Shown in pieces: positions 7,695 through 16,112 of a DNA stretch of 64,000 bases. The notes under the pieces were generated by a model. That model was given only the letters and a program-made list of their open reading frames with translations. It searched no databases and had not been told where the DNA came from. The position numbers were made by a program, and so were the translations under genes. Origin of the DNA: Flavihumibacter rivuli (lineage in GTDB: Bacteria > Bacteroidota > Bacteroidia > Chitinophagales > Chitinophagaceae); assembly GCF_018595685.2 (NCBI RefSeq), contig NZ_CP092334.1, forward strand, positions 1 through 64,000. Reading direction: 5' to 3'. Position 1 is the stretch's first letter; each line of letters opens with the position of its first letter.

Positions 7695-9356
7695 ATGTCG
7701 ATTTCCCAGGATTACACCATGCTGGGCGCCCTCTATAAGTGGGAGCGCTCCAGTCCAGAAAAGATTGCCCTGCGCCAACCCTTGAATGGCGTTTACCGTG
7801 ACCATAGCTGGCGACAGTTCGCCCTTGAAGTAAGGACCCTTGCTGCCTGGCTGAAGTCCACCGGCTTGCCCCCCGGTTCCCATATTGGGATAGTGTCCAA
7901 GAATTGCTCGGAGTGGCTGATCACTGACCTTGCCATTATGATGGCAGGCTATATTTCCGTCCCCTTCTTTCCTACCCTCACAGCGGACCAGTTAAGGCAG
8001 GTGATGGTCCATAGCGAATGCAAGCTGTTATTCGTAGGTAAGCTCGATGGCTGGGAGCAAATGAAGCCTGGGGTTCCGGAGGGAGTGAAATGTATCAGTT
8101 TCCCTACTTATAATCCGGATCCGGAACATGTTCAATGGAATGATATCCTTGCCAGTCATTCGCCCATCGAAGAATCCCCGCTTCCTGACCTGGACCAACT
8201 AATGACGGTTGTGTATACATCAGGTACCACCGGGAATCCGAAAGGAGTGATGTTGACCTTTGGTCATATGGCCAGGATGATCAAAGCAATTCTGCCACAT
8301 TTTGGTAATGATATTGCCAATGCAAGATTCATCTCCTATTTACCGCTTTGCCATATCGCCGAGCGGGCCTACCTCCAGAATGGGGGGCTGATCATCGGAG
8401 GAACTTTCCATTTTGTGGAGAGCCTGGATAGTTTCAACAGGGATATGGTGAATGCAAGGCCAACCCATTTCGGTACGGTACCCAGGATCTGGACAAAATT
8501 CCAGCAAGGAATCCTGTCAAAAATGCCGCAGCAGAAACTAGACCTGCTATTACGCATTCCATTGGTCAATAACCTGGTTAAAGCAAAGATCAGGAAGGCA
8601 CTTGGGATCGAAGCGGCGAAACTGATCGTGGTGGGAGCAGCTCCCATGCCGATCCCTTTATTGAATTGGTTCAGCAGGTTAGGGGTAGTGATCAGGGAGG
8701 CCTATGGGATGTCTGAGAACACTGGTGCGGTGAGCATCATGCCTGCAACGGAGGTGAAGCAGGGAACGGTGGGAAGGATACATGAGGGTGTGGAATTGAA
8801 GTTTGCAGAAGGCACCGGGGAGATCCTTGTCAGGACACCCTGGAATATGCTGGGGTATTATAAGGAACCGGAAATGACCTGCGCGACAATTGATGCAGAA
8901 GGTTGGCTGCATACCGGTGATGTAGGGGAGTTCGATGAAGATGGGTTCCTGAAGATCACTGGAAGGGTGAAGGAAATGTATAAGACTTCCAAAGGCGAAT
9001 ACATTGCTCCAGCCCAGATCGAACTGAAGCTATCCGGTAACCAATGTATAGAACAGGTTTGTGTAGTGGGGGATGGATTGCCACAGCCCATGGCCCTGGT
9101 TGTTTTATCTGATATCGGGAGGAAAATGGGTCAGGTGGAAGTACAGCAAAGCCTGCAGGCTACCATTGAAGTGGTCAACCCTGTACTGAAACCTTATGAA
9201 AGGGTGCAGAAAGTTGTGGTGATGCAGGAAGGGTGGTCCATCGAGAATGGAAAACTCACGCCGACATTGAAGGTGAAGCGGAATATGATCGAAAAGGAAT
9301 TTGCTGAACGTTTTGAAAGCTGGTACAGGGAAGAGGTTGCTGTGTTGTGGGCATAA
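7695..9356 (+). CDS. AMP-dependent long-chain acyl-CoA synthetase
   Basis: A 553-residue adenylate-forming ligase that should activate a fatty acid through acyl-AMP to acyl-CoA. The P-loop motif YTSGTTGNPKG is at residues 174-184. YGMSENTG and the hinge and adenylate block WLHTGDVGEFDEDGFLKITGRVKE are present, and the C-terminal domain has the TPTLKVKR segment with the usual catalytic lysine region. The arrangement resembles long-chain FadD/FadD15-type ligases rather than acetyl-CoA synthetases. Chain length is not determinable. The DUF6544-like gene follows after 50 nt and may be co-transcribed. Confidence 0.9.
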   Translation: MSISQDYTMLGALYKWERSSPEKIALRQPLNGVYRDHSWRQFALEVRTLAAWLKSTGLPPGSHIGIVSKNCSEWLITDLAIMMAGYISVPFFPTLTADQLRQVMVHSECKLLFVGKLDGWEQMKPGVPEGVKCISFPTYNPDPEHVQWNDILASHSPIEESPLPDLDQLMTVVYTSGTTGNPKGVMLTFGHMARMIKAILPHFGNDIANARFISYLPLCHIAERAYLQNGGLIIGGTFHFVESLDSFNRDMVNARPTHFGTVPRIWTKFQQGILSKMPQQKLDLLLRIPLVNNLVKAKIRKALGIEAAKLIVVGAAPMPIPLLNWFSRLGVVIREAYGMSENTGAVSIMPATEVKQGTVGRIHEGVELKFAEGTGEILVRTPWNMLGYYKEPEMTCATIDAEGWLHTGDVGEFDEDGFLKITGRVKEMYKTSKGEYIAPAQIELKLSGNQCIEQVCVVGDGLPQPMALVVLSDIGRKMGQVEVQQSLQATIEVVNPVLKPYERVQKVVVMQEGWSIENGKLTPTLKVKRNMIEKEFAERFESWYREEVAVLWA

Positions 9357-9406
9357 CAGAATGGTTGACCAATATTTTGTTTGATCAATAATAATTCCAG
9401 GATTGT

Positions 9407-10513
9407 ATGTTGAAAGTAGTGGCGCTTGGCCTGCTTTTTATTCATGGATTGATCCATCTCCTCGGATTTGTACAGGCATTTTTCCCTGGGACCTCCGGGA
9501 ACATCCAACAGCCGATCAGCAAGCCGATGGGCTTGCTTTGGTTGGTTGCAGCCCTACTGCTGATTGGCGCCGGTATCTCCCTGATTTTGCATAAAGCCTA
9601 TTGGCTGCCCCTGTTGGCCATAGCCATACTGTTGTCGCAATTCCTGGTCTTTCGCTATTGGCCATCGGCCAAATTTGGTAGCCTGCTCAATAGTTCCTTG
9701 CTACTGGTGTTGGTCCTGGGATATGGCCGTAGTCGTTTTGATACCATGGTGGAGAAGGATAAGAATGCATTGGTTGGGAATGTCCATAAGGGATCAATGA
9801 TGGTTCAGCAAAGCGACCTGGATTCCCTTCCGCCCATTGTCGGTGCCTGGCTTATTCGTTCCGGTATTATGGGTAAGCGGTTAAGCTTTGCCGTTAGTAT
9901 TGAACAGGTAGGCAGGATGCGGACGAAGCCTGATGGAAAATGGATGGATTTCAAGGCCAGCCAGGTATTCAGGGTTGATCAACCTGGTTTTGTCTGGTCT
10001 GTTTGGGTGAATGCTCCGTGGGGTCTATGGTTGCAGGGGAGGGACATGCTGAAGGAAGGGAAGGGGGAAATGCTGATCAAGGCATTGTCCATACAGAAGG
10101 TCGCTGATGCCCATGGCGCTGAAACGGACCAGGGTTCACTTATGAGGTATCTGGCCGAAATGGTTTGGATTCCACAATCAGCCATCCTGCCTTACATAAA
10201 ATGGGAAGCTGTGAATGATACAACTGCAAGGGCCATCCTAACAACAGATGGTCACACCGTTACCGGTGATTTTCAGTTCAGCAGGGAAGGGGACTTTCTT
10301 TCGTTCAGGGGCAAGCGCTATTACAGCAGGGATAATGGGGCGACACTGGAAGACTGGCTGGTTGAGGTTTCACCTGATGGTTACCGTGAGTTCAATGGGT
10401 TGAGGTTGCCGGCAGTGTGCCAGGTTTCCTGGTTGTTGAAAGAAGGGAAATTCCATTGGCTGTCCCTGGAGGTCACTGATCATTTGCAAATAACTAACCT
10501 CTCAAAACAATAA
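9407..10513 (+). CDS. Membrane protein with DUF6544-like domain
   Basis: The 368-residue product starts with several hydrophobic segments within residues 1-105, then a soluble region from about 130. That region begins LPPIVGAWLIRSGIMGKRLSF and carries KWMDFKASQVFRV, FVWSVWV and MRYLAEMVWIPQSAILP. This order of short motifs recalls the DUF6544 (formerly DUF6920) family, whose function is unknown; the family assignment is from memory of the pattern and is moderately secure. It lies 50 nt after the acyl-CoA synthetase gene and is convergent with the AraC gene (12 nt apart). Confidence 0.65.
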   Translation: MLKVVALGLLFIHGLIHLLGFVQAFFPGTSGNIQQPISKPMGLLWLVAALLLIGAGISLILHKAYWLPLLAIAILLSQFLVFRYWPSAKFGSLLNSSLLLVLVLGYGRSRFDTMVEKDKNALVGNVHKGSMMVQQSDLDSLPPIVGAWLIRSGIMGKRLSFAVSIEQVGRMRTKPDGKWMDFKASQVFRVDQPGFVWSVWVNAPWGLWLQGRDMLKEGKGEMLIKALSIQKVADAHGAETDQGSLMRYLAEMVWIPQSAILPYIKWEAVNDTTARAILTTDGHTVTGDFQFSREGDFLSFRGKRYYSRDNGATLEDWLVEVSPDGYREFNGLRLPAVCQVSWLLKEGKFHWLSLEVTDHLQITNLSKQ

Positions 10514-10525
10514 CTGTTTTCTTTC

Positions 10526-11416
10526 CTAAATAAAGATTCTCTTGCCTGAAAATGTTTCCCTGAACTCTTTAGGGGTGCAGCCTTTTTTCTTCTTGAAGAT
10601 GCGGTTGAAATTGGAAATATTGTTAAAGCCGCATTGGTAGGCTATTTCCGAAATGGAATGCGTGGTGTCGATCAACATCCTGGAGGCATGCCCCAGCCTG
10701 ATATCAGTAAGGCTGTCAATAAAGGTGATGCCTGTTCGCTGTTTAAAGAAACGGCTGAAGGATACTTCGGTCATATTGGCAAGTTTGGCAACCTCGCCCA
10801 AAGTGATGGGCTTATGGAAATTCTGGTTGATGTATTCGTAGGTCAATTCAATGCGCCTGCTGTTGAAGGATAAGGTTTCCGGTGCATGGAAGCTGGGGTC
10901 GGAAAGGAGCCTTATTTCCCTTGACGTAGAGAGGTCATGGAGGATCGAGAATAGCTCAAGTACAGAATCAAAGCCATGTTTTTGGTTCAGGTTAAGTAGG
11001 CGATTGGCCAATTGCCTGGTGGTTTCCTTGGAGAAAAGGATCCCCCTTGAGGACCGTTCCAGCATTGACCTCAGGAAGCTGAGCTGGTTGCGCTTGAGTA
11101 GCTTCTCATCAAACAGGTCCTTATGGAATTGGATAGTGACTTCCTTGATCTCCCTGGATGTGCATTTATGGGTGAACCAGGCGTGCTGAAGGTTAGGGCC
11201 AACCAGCACCAGTTCCAGTTCTTCGATCTCTTCCATATGGTCACCTATTACCCTTCTGGCGCCCTGTCCATTCATGATAAAATTGAGCTCATACTCTTCA
11301 TGGTAATGCAATGGGAAGTCAAACTTATCTTTCACCCTAGAGAAAAGCGTAAAGCAATCGCTCTGGGTGAGGGGGGTGATCTCTTTCAGTAGTTTATCGT
11401 TCATTCCGGCAAGCAT
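10526..11416 (-). CDS. AraC-family transcriptional regulator
   Basis: A 296-residue regulator with an N-terminal cupin-like sensor (FPLHYHEEYELNFIMNGQGARRVIGD, about 34-60) and a C-terminal double helix-turn-helix of the AraC/XylS type. The HTH spans roughly 190-290, including ISEIAYQCGFNNISNFNRIFKKKKGCTPKEFR. It is divergent from the sodium:solute symporter and epimerase genes, so it probably activates that sugar locus and binds the sugar in its cupin domain. An 11-bp repeat lies in the 201-bp intergenic region. An alternative start at 11404 would give a product beginning MNDKLLKE. Confidence 0.88.
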   Translation of the reverse strand: MLAGMNDKLLKEITPLTQSDCFTLFSRVKDKFDFPLHYHEEYELNFIMNGQGARRVIGDHMEEIEELELVLVGPNLQHAWFTHKCTSREIKEVTIQFHKDLFDEKLLKRNQLSFLRSMLERSSRGILFSKETTRQLANRLLNLNQKHGFDSVLELFSILHDLSTSREIRLLSDPSFHAPETLSFNSRRIELTYEYINQNFHKPITLGEVAKLANMTEVSFSRFFKQRTGITFIDSLTDIRLGHASRMLIDTTHSISEIAYQCGFNNISNFNRIFKKKKGCTPKEFRETFSGKRIFI

Positions 11417-11443
11417 TTATGGTGTGCAAAGGGTTGGATCGGC

Positions 11444-11454
11444 TAAAAAAGTAC
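11444..11454 (+). repeat. Direct repeat TAAAAAAGTAC, copy 1
   Basis: This 11-bp sequence recurs exactly at 11540-11550 in the AraC/symporter intergenic region, 96 bp apart start to start (about nine helical turns). It is a candidate pair of AraC-regulator half-sites. Confidence 0.45.
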
Positions 11455-11539
11455 CATTTACTGGTCTACTAATAGCATTGATAATCCGTCTATAAATGTA
11501 AGAAATTGATTAGTATCGGATAATAAAGTGTTTTACTGA

Positions 11540-11550
11540 TAAAAAAGTAC
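11540..11550 (+). repeat. Direct repeat TAAAAAAGTAC, copy 2
   Basis: Second exact copy of the 11-bp element, 68 bp before the symporter start codon. The region between here and the start codon has only a poor -7 match (TATATTGTG), which fits a promoter needing an activator. Confidence 0.45.
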
Positions 11551-11617
11551 AGGAATCCACTTATTCCTTTCCAGTCGGAGGGCTTGCGGTATATTGTGAA
11601 GCTATTGGACTAACGCT

Positions 11618-13444
11618 ATGAGACTATCCCTGCTCGATGTTTTCATAATGATGGCTTACCTGGTGGCCATGCTCCTCGTTGGCTGGCTGTACCGGAAGAA
11701 GGCGGGCCAGAATGTGGAGTCTTACCTGATGGGCGGGAAATCCATGCCCTGGTATTGGCTGGGTTTAAGTAATGCCTCTGATATGTTCGATATCAGCGGG
11801 ACCATGTGGATGGTTACGCTTTGTTTTGTATACGGTTTCAAGAGTGCCTGGATACCCTGGTTATGGCCGGTATTCAACCAGGTTTTCATGATGATGTTTC
11901 TCTCCCAGTGGTTGAGGCGTTCCAATGCGAATACCGGTGCGGAATGGTTGGCGTCGAGGTTCGGAAAGACCGGACCCCGGGTAAAAGGTTCCCATATCAT
12001 CATTGTGGTATTTGCCTTGCTGAGCTGCCTGGGTTTCCTGGCCTATGGATTCATTGGCCTCGGCAAGTTCATGGAGATCTTTATTCCATGGGAGCTGGTT
12101 CAGCCCTATTTACCCTTTCAGGTAGCGCCTGAACATGTTCCCCACCTGTATGGTATCATTTGCACCCTGGTGGCCATGCTATACACCATCATGGGTGGTT
12201 TGCACAGTATTGTGCTGGGTGATGCGATCAAATATGTCCTGCTGAGTATTGGAAGTTTTGCCATTGCCTTTATTGCCATGAAGGAATTGCAGGGTGGAAA
12301 ACTGGTGGTGCCCGATGGCTGGACCGATCCCTTTTTCGGCTGGGAACTGGGCTTGAATTGGTCTCCTACACTGCAAGAAGCGCAACAAAAAATACAAGAT
12401 GACGGCTTTGGCTTGTTTGGGGTGTTTTTCATGATGATGGTTTTCAAGGGTGTCTTTGCCAGTTTAGCGGGACCAGCCCCTAATTACGATATGCAGAAAA
12501 TCCTGTCCACCAGGTCGCCGGGCGATGCTGCGAAGATGAGTGGGATCATTTCTGTCATCCTGCTGCCTGTACGCTATGCTATGATCATGGGAATAACCGT
12601 GCTTGCCCTTTTGCACTATAAGGACCTGGATATAGCTGCTCCGGGTGGGAAGGACTTTGAAAGGCTTTTGCCGGCTGTTATTAACCAATACCTTCCGGCA
12701 GGTTTGCTGGGGCTGGTGCTGACTGGATTACTGGGTGCTTTCATGGGGACATTTTCCGGCACCCTTAATGCTGCACAGGCCTATATTACCAATGATATTT
12801 ACCTGAAGTATATCAACCCTCGTGCCTCTGACCGCAGCGCCCTGCTGGTGAATTACATGGGTGGTACGACTATGGTGGTTATTGGCATCATACTCGGGGT
12901 GTTCGCCAGGGATGTCAATTCAGTTGTACAATGGATCGTTGCTGCATTGTATGGTGGTTATATCGCTGCCAACCTGCTCAAATGGTACTGGTGGCGTTTT
13001 AATGCCAGTGGGTTTTATTGGGGTATGTTGACCGGTATCCTTGCTTCGCTTGTCTTTCCCTATTTTACAAAAGGCCTTCCCCTTTTTTATTGGCCATGGT
13101 TGTTCCTGTTATCCCTTGCTGGAAGCATTGCAGGAACCTTCAAGGCGCCTCCTGTTCAACAAGAAGTATTGAAGCATTTCTATAAAACGGTTAGGCCATG
13201 GGGATGGTGGAAGCCCATCCATGAACAGGTGGTGGCGGAAGACCCGGGTTTTGTCGGTAATAAGCGAATGGGGCTTGACCTGTTCAACGTCCTAATCGGG
13301 ATCATAGGCCAGACCTGCCTTACCCTCCTGCCCATGTACCTGGTCCTTTGGATGGAGTTCCCTTTACTTTTAACGGTTTTCATTTTACTGCTTGCGGTGG
13401 TGATCCTGAAGTTTACCTGGTGGAATAAATTGGAAGAATGGTGA
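11618..13444 (+). CDS. Sodium:solute symporter family protein (probable sugar)
   Basis: A 608-residue polytopic membrane protein of the SSS family, which drives solute uptake with the sodium gradient. It opens with a first helix DVFIMMAYLVAMLLVGWLY, then the family-typical YLMGGKSMPWYWLGLSNASDMFD segment. GTFSGTLNAAQAYITNDIY marks the conserved sodium-site helix region near residue 375. The C-terminal extension adds further helices, as in many Bacteroidota members. The following gene is a disaccharide 2-epimerase-family enzyme and an AraC regulator is divergent, so a sugar, possibly a beta-linked disaccharide, is the most likely substrate. That assignment is inferred from context only. Confidence 0.85.
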   Translation: MRLSLLDVFIMMAYLVAMLLVGWLYRKKAGQNVESYLMGGKSMPWYWLGLSNASDMFDISGTMWMVTLCFVYGFKSAWIPWLWPVFNQVFMMMFLSQWLRRSNANTGAEWLASRFGKTGPRVKGSHIIIVVFALLSCLGFLAYGFIGLGKFMEIFIPWELVQPYLPFQVAPEHVPHLYGIICTLVAMLYTIMGGLHSIVLGDAIKYVLLSIGSFAIAFIAMKELQGGKLVVPDGWTDPFFGWELGLNWSPTLQEAQQKIQDDGFGLFGVFFMMMVFKGVFASLAGPAPNYDMQKILSTRSPGDAAKMSGIISVILLPVRYAMIMGITVLALLHYKDLDIAAPGGKDFERLLPAVINQYLPAGLLGLVLTGLLGAFMGTFSGTLNAAQAYITNDIYLKYINPRASDRSALLVNYMGGTTMVVIGIILGVFARDVNSVVQWIVAALYGGYIAANLLKWYWWRFNASGFYWGMLTGILASLVFPYFTKGLPLFYWPWLFLLSLAGSIAGTFKAPPVQQEVLKHFYKTVRPWGWWKPIHEQVVAEDPGFVGNKRMGLDLFNVLIGIIGQTCLTLLPMYLVLWMEFPLLLTVFILLLAVVILKFTWWNKLEEW

Positions 13445-13516
13445 GAAATTTTTGCTTGCCCAATGCAGCAGTAAGTTCCCGATCTTGTCTAGTTACTTGG
13501 TAAAATACTCCGGAGA

Positions 13517-14764
13517 TTGAGAGAGCAGCTAATTCTGAATACGGTCAGTGATCCTGTGGCTTCGAAGCTTTTCAGGTTCAGATCTGGATTGCAGTCGGAG
13601 CTGGATAGGATACTTGGGTTTTGGGCGGAGTCGACCATAGATCAGCAGTATGGAGGATTCCTGGGCAGGATTAGTTATGATGGTAAGGTTGATCCTTTTG
13701 CAGAGAAAAGCCTGATCCTGAATAGTCGCGTCCTGTGGGCCTTCTCGAAAGCCTATAATGCCGGTGGCGGTTCCATGTACCTGGGGCTTGCGCAACGTTC
13801 ATTTGAGTTCCTGCATCAGTTTTTCCTGGATAAACAAAATGGTGGACTCTATTGGTCGGTAAACTTTGATGGTGCAGTAAAGCAAACGAGAAAACAGGTA
13901 TATGGGCAGGCCTTTGGCATCTACGGCCTTGCTGAATATTATAAGGCTTCAGGGGATCCCCGATCGCTAACATTGGCAAAGGACCTGTTTTGGCTCCTGG
14001 AACAACATGGTCATGACAAGCAATTTGGAGGCTATTTGGAAGCGTTTGACCGGGAATGGCGAATGCCTTCGGATATGCGTTTGAGTGAGAAGGAAGTGAA
14101 TGTGCCGAAAACCATGAATACCCACCTCCACCTGCTGGAGGCGTTTGCCAATTTAAATGAGGTCTGGGATTCCGACCTGCTGCAGGAAAGGCTGGTTGAG
14201 CTGCTAGAGCTGTTCCCGAAATATATTATTGATCCCGCTAACAGTCACCAGCATCTTTTTTTTAGCCATGACTGGAACCGGGTTCCTTCGGACATTTCAT
14301 ATGGTCACGATATAGAAGCCTCCTGGCTTTTGCTGGATGCTGCTGAAGCCATAGGGGACCCGGTTTTGGTGGAGAAGTTCAGGAAACTTTCTGTTAAGAT
14401 TACTCAAGCCACAACAATGGCAATGAGTCCTGAAGGGGGCTTGCTGTATGAATCAGACTGGACATATAGCAATTGGAATGCTGAACGGCATTGGTGGCCG
14501 CAAGTAGAAGCAATGGTTGGGTACTTCAATGCCTGGTCTCTAACTGGAGAACAGGGTTACCTGGATCGTGTTTTTCAGCTTTGGAATTTTGTAAGCAACT
14601 ACCTTATGGATAATGATAAACTGGATTGGCTTTGGGGAGTGGATGCTTCATTGCGTCCCCTGGTCAACCAGGACCGCTTGGGTTTTTGGAAATGTCCCTA
14701 CCACCACACAAGGGCCTGTCATGAATTGATCAGGCGGATCGGTAGTCACCTCGAAGTCAGGTAA
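13517..14764 (+). CDS. N-acylglucosamine 2-epimerase superfamily; probable cellobiose/mannobiose 2-epimerase
   Basis: Enzymes of this group epimerise the reducing-end glucose of cellobiose to mannose, or act on mannobiose, in the cytoplasm. The 415-residue (alpha/alpha)6-barrel sequence has SYGHDIEASWLLLDAAEA with His264 and Glu267, ERHWWPQVEAMVG, and CPYHHTRAC with His396. These match the catalytic His/Glu/His set of characterised cellobiose 2-epimerases. No in-frame ATG exists near the N-terminus. TTG at 13517 is the best candidate, although a GGAG at 13512-13515 is too close to serve it well, so the start is uncertain. It follows the symporter by 72 nt, probably in one operon. A GH130 phosphorylase, often found with such enzymes, is absent here. 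Confidence 0.82.
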   Translation: MREQLILNTVSDPVASKLFRFRSGLQSELDRILGFWAESTIDQQYGGFLGRISYDGKVDPFAEKSLILNSRVLWAFSKAYNAGGGSMYLGLAQRSFEFLHQFFLDKQNGGLYWSVNFDGAVKQTRKQVYGQAFGIYGLAEYYKASGDPRSLTLAKDLFWLLEQHGHDKQFGGYLEAFDREWRMPSDMRLSEKEVNVPKTMNTHLHLLEAFANLNEVWDSDLLQERLVELLELFPKYIIDPANSHQHLFFSHDWNRVPSDISYGHDIEASWLLLDAAEAIGDPVLVEKFRKLSVKITQATTMAMSPEGGLLYESDWTYSNWNAERHWWPQVEAMVGYFNAWSLTGEQGYLDRVFQLWNFVSNYLMDNDKLDWLWGVDASLRPLVNQDRLGFWKCPYHHTRACHELIRRIGSHLEVR

Positions 14765-14766
14765 AG

Positions 14767-14795
14767 AATATCCCCCTGCCATGCAGAGGGATATT
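14767..14795. terminator. Bidirectional hairpin between epimerase and hom
   Basis: AATATCCC (14767-14774) pairs with GGGATATT (14788-14795), with an inner CTGC/GCAG stem. It sits between two convergent stop codons. T tracts are poor on both sides, so termination strength is uncertain. Confidence 0.5.
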
Positions 14796-14823
14796 GCATA
14801 TTAACCACAACAAAGGAGACGCT

Positions 14824-16083
14824 TTAATCAAGAACACCAGCTAATTCCAGGCTTTTCTTCTTCAGCTTCTGGATACTGGTATCTTCAATAATGGGTTGTG
14901 CTGCCAGGATCAGTGAGGTGCTGTTCTCTTTCCACCAGTTTTTCTCAAACAACTCTGCCACCGGCAATACCCCAACAAGGTATTTTCTTTCCTCCCTTGC
15001 ATGCCATTCCTCGATCCATTCAAACTTATCCCTGGGTATGTATTTCCAGTCGGTAAAACTTACATAGACCCGCAAGTAGAAATCCTTGGTGAGTTCATTG
15101 GGTTGGTGGTGATAAAGTTTCTTGTATTCGTACTTGTAGTCATAGCGTAAGGCTGAGATATCACTCAGTACTGCAGAAGCAGTGGGAAAGCTTCCGGCAC
15201 CCTTTCCATAAAAGAATTGTTTATCTGCGAAACCGCTTTCTATCACTACACCATTGTATTCATTCTTCACAAATGCGAGATGGTCATCCTGTGGTACAAA
15301 CTGGGGCAGTACAAAGCTGGCCACTTTGCCATTGCTTAGCTTTTGTGCCTGTGCTACCAGTTTGATCTGCTGACCTTTCTCTGCTGCTACAGCTGCATCC
15401 ATAGCATGGATATTCTGGATGCCGGTGAACAGCAGGTTGTCCGGGTGTTCTATGATGCCGTAGGCGTGGGTGAGCAGGAAGGTCCATTTGTTGATGGCGT
15501 CATATCCTTCTACATCCAATGTGGGATCCGACTCGGCGAATCCGAGTTGTTGGGCCAGCAGGAGTGCCTGTTGGAAGTCCAGTTTGTCCTCAAACATTTT
15601 GGTGAGGATGAAATTGGTTGAGCCATTGATGATGGCCTTGATGCCATGCAAGAGGTCATTATCGTAGTATTCTTCAAGGTTCCTGATCACGGGAATGGAG
15701 GCGCAGGCCGCTGCTTCATACAAAAAGCTTTGTTCGGTTTCCTGTTGCAGGGCAAGTAGTTCAGGCAGGTGCTCGGCAATCATTTTCTTGCTGGCGCTGA
15801 CAACTGATTTTCCGTTGCGAAGGGCGGTAGTGGCGATCTCGAATGCGGCATCTGCTTCATTGATTACTTCAACGATCACATTGATGCTTTCGTCATTCAG
15901 CAATTCGTCCTTATCAGTAGTGAATAAGGCATCCGGTGCATTCCTTTTCTTGCCGGGATTCTTGATGCATATCTTTTTGATGGAGGCATTCAGCGAGGGT
16001 GTTTGTTGCAGGACCTTGTACAATCCTTCGCCTACTACGCCAAATCCGAATAATCCGATGGTTAATTGTTTGTGATGGCTCAT
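14824..16083 (-). CDS. hom: Homoserine dehydrogenase
   Basis: NAD(P)-dependent reduction of aspartate semialdehyde to homoserine, the branch point to threonine and methionine. The start is placed at the ATG at 16083 (MSHHKQLTIGLFGFG), because the nucleotide-binding motif GFGVVGEGL begins at once; the reading frame is open further upstream but that sequence is unlike any protein. This gives 419 residues. NGSTNFILTKM and SDPTLDVEGYDAINKWTFL are the conserved catalytic and substrate segments. There is no fused aspartokinase. It lies 29 nt after the metB-like gene and should be transcribed with it under the SAM riboswitch. Confidence 0.9.
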   Translation of the reverse strand: MSHHKQLTIGLFGFGVVGEGLYKVLQQTPSLNASIKKICIKNPGKKRNAPDALFTTDKDELLNDESINVIVEVINEADAAFEIATTALRNGKSVVSASKKMIAEHLPELLALQQETEQSFLYEAAACASIPVIRNLEEYYDNDLLHGIKAIINGSTNFILTKMFEDKLDFQQALLLAQQLGFAESDPTLDVEGYDAINKWTFLLTHAYGIIEHPDNLLFTGIQNIHAMDAAVAAEKGQQIKLVAQAQKLSNGKVASFVLPQFVPQDDHLAFVKNEYNGVVIESGFADKQFFYGKGAGSFPTASAVLSDISALRYDYKYEYKKLYHHQPNELTKDFYLRVYVSFTDWKYIPRDKFEWIEEWHAREERKYLVGVLPVAELFEKNWWKENSTSLILAAQPIIEDTSIQKLKKKSLELAGVLD

Positions 16084-16112
16084 TGTTGCTTTGTTGTGGT
16101 GGTTAAACGATC

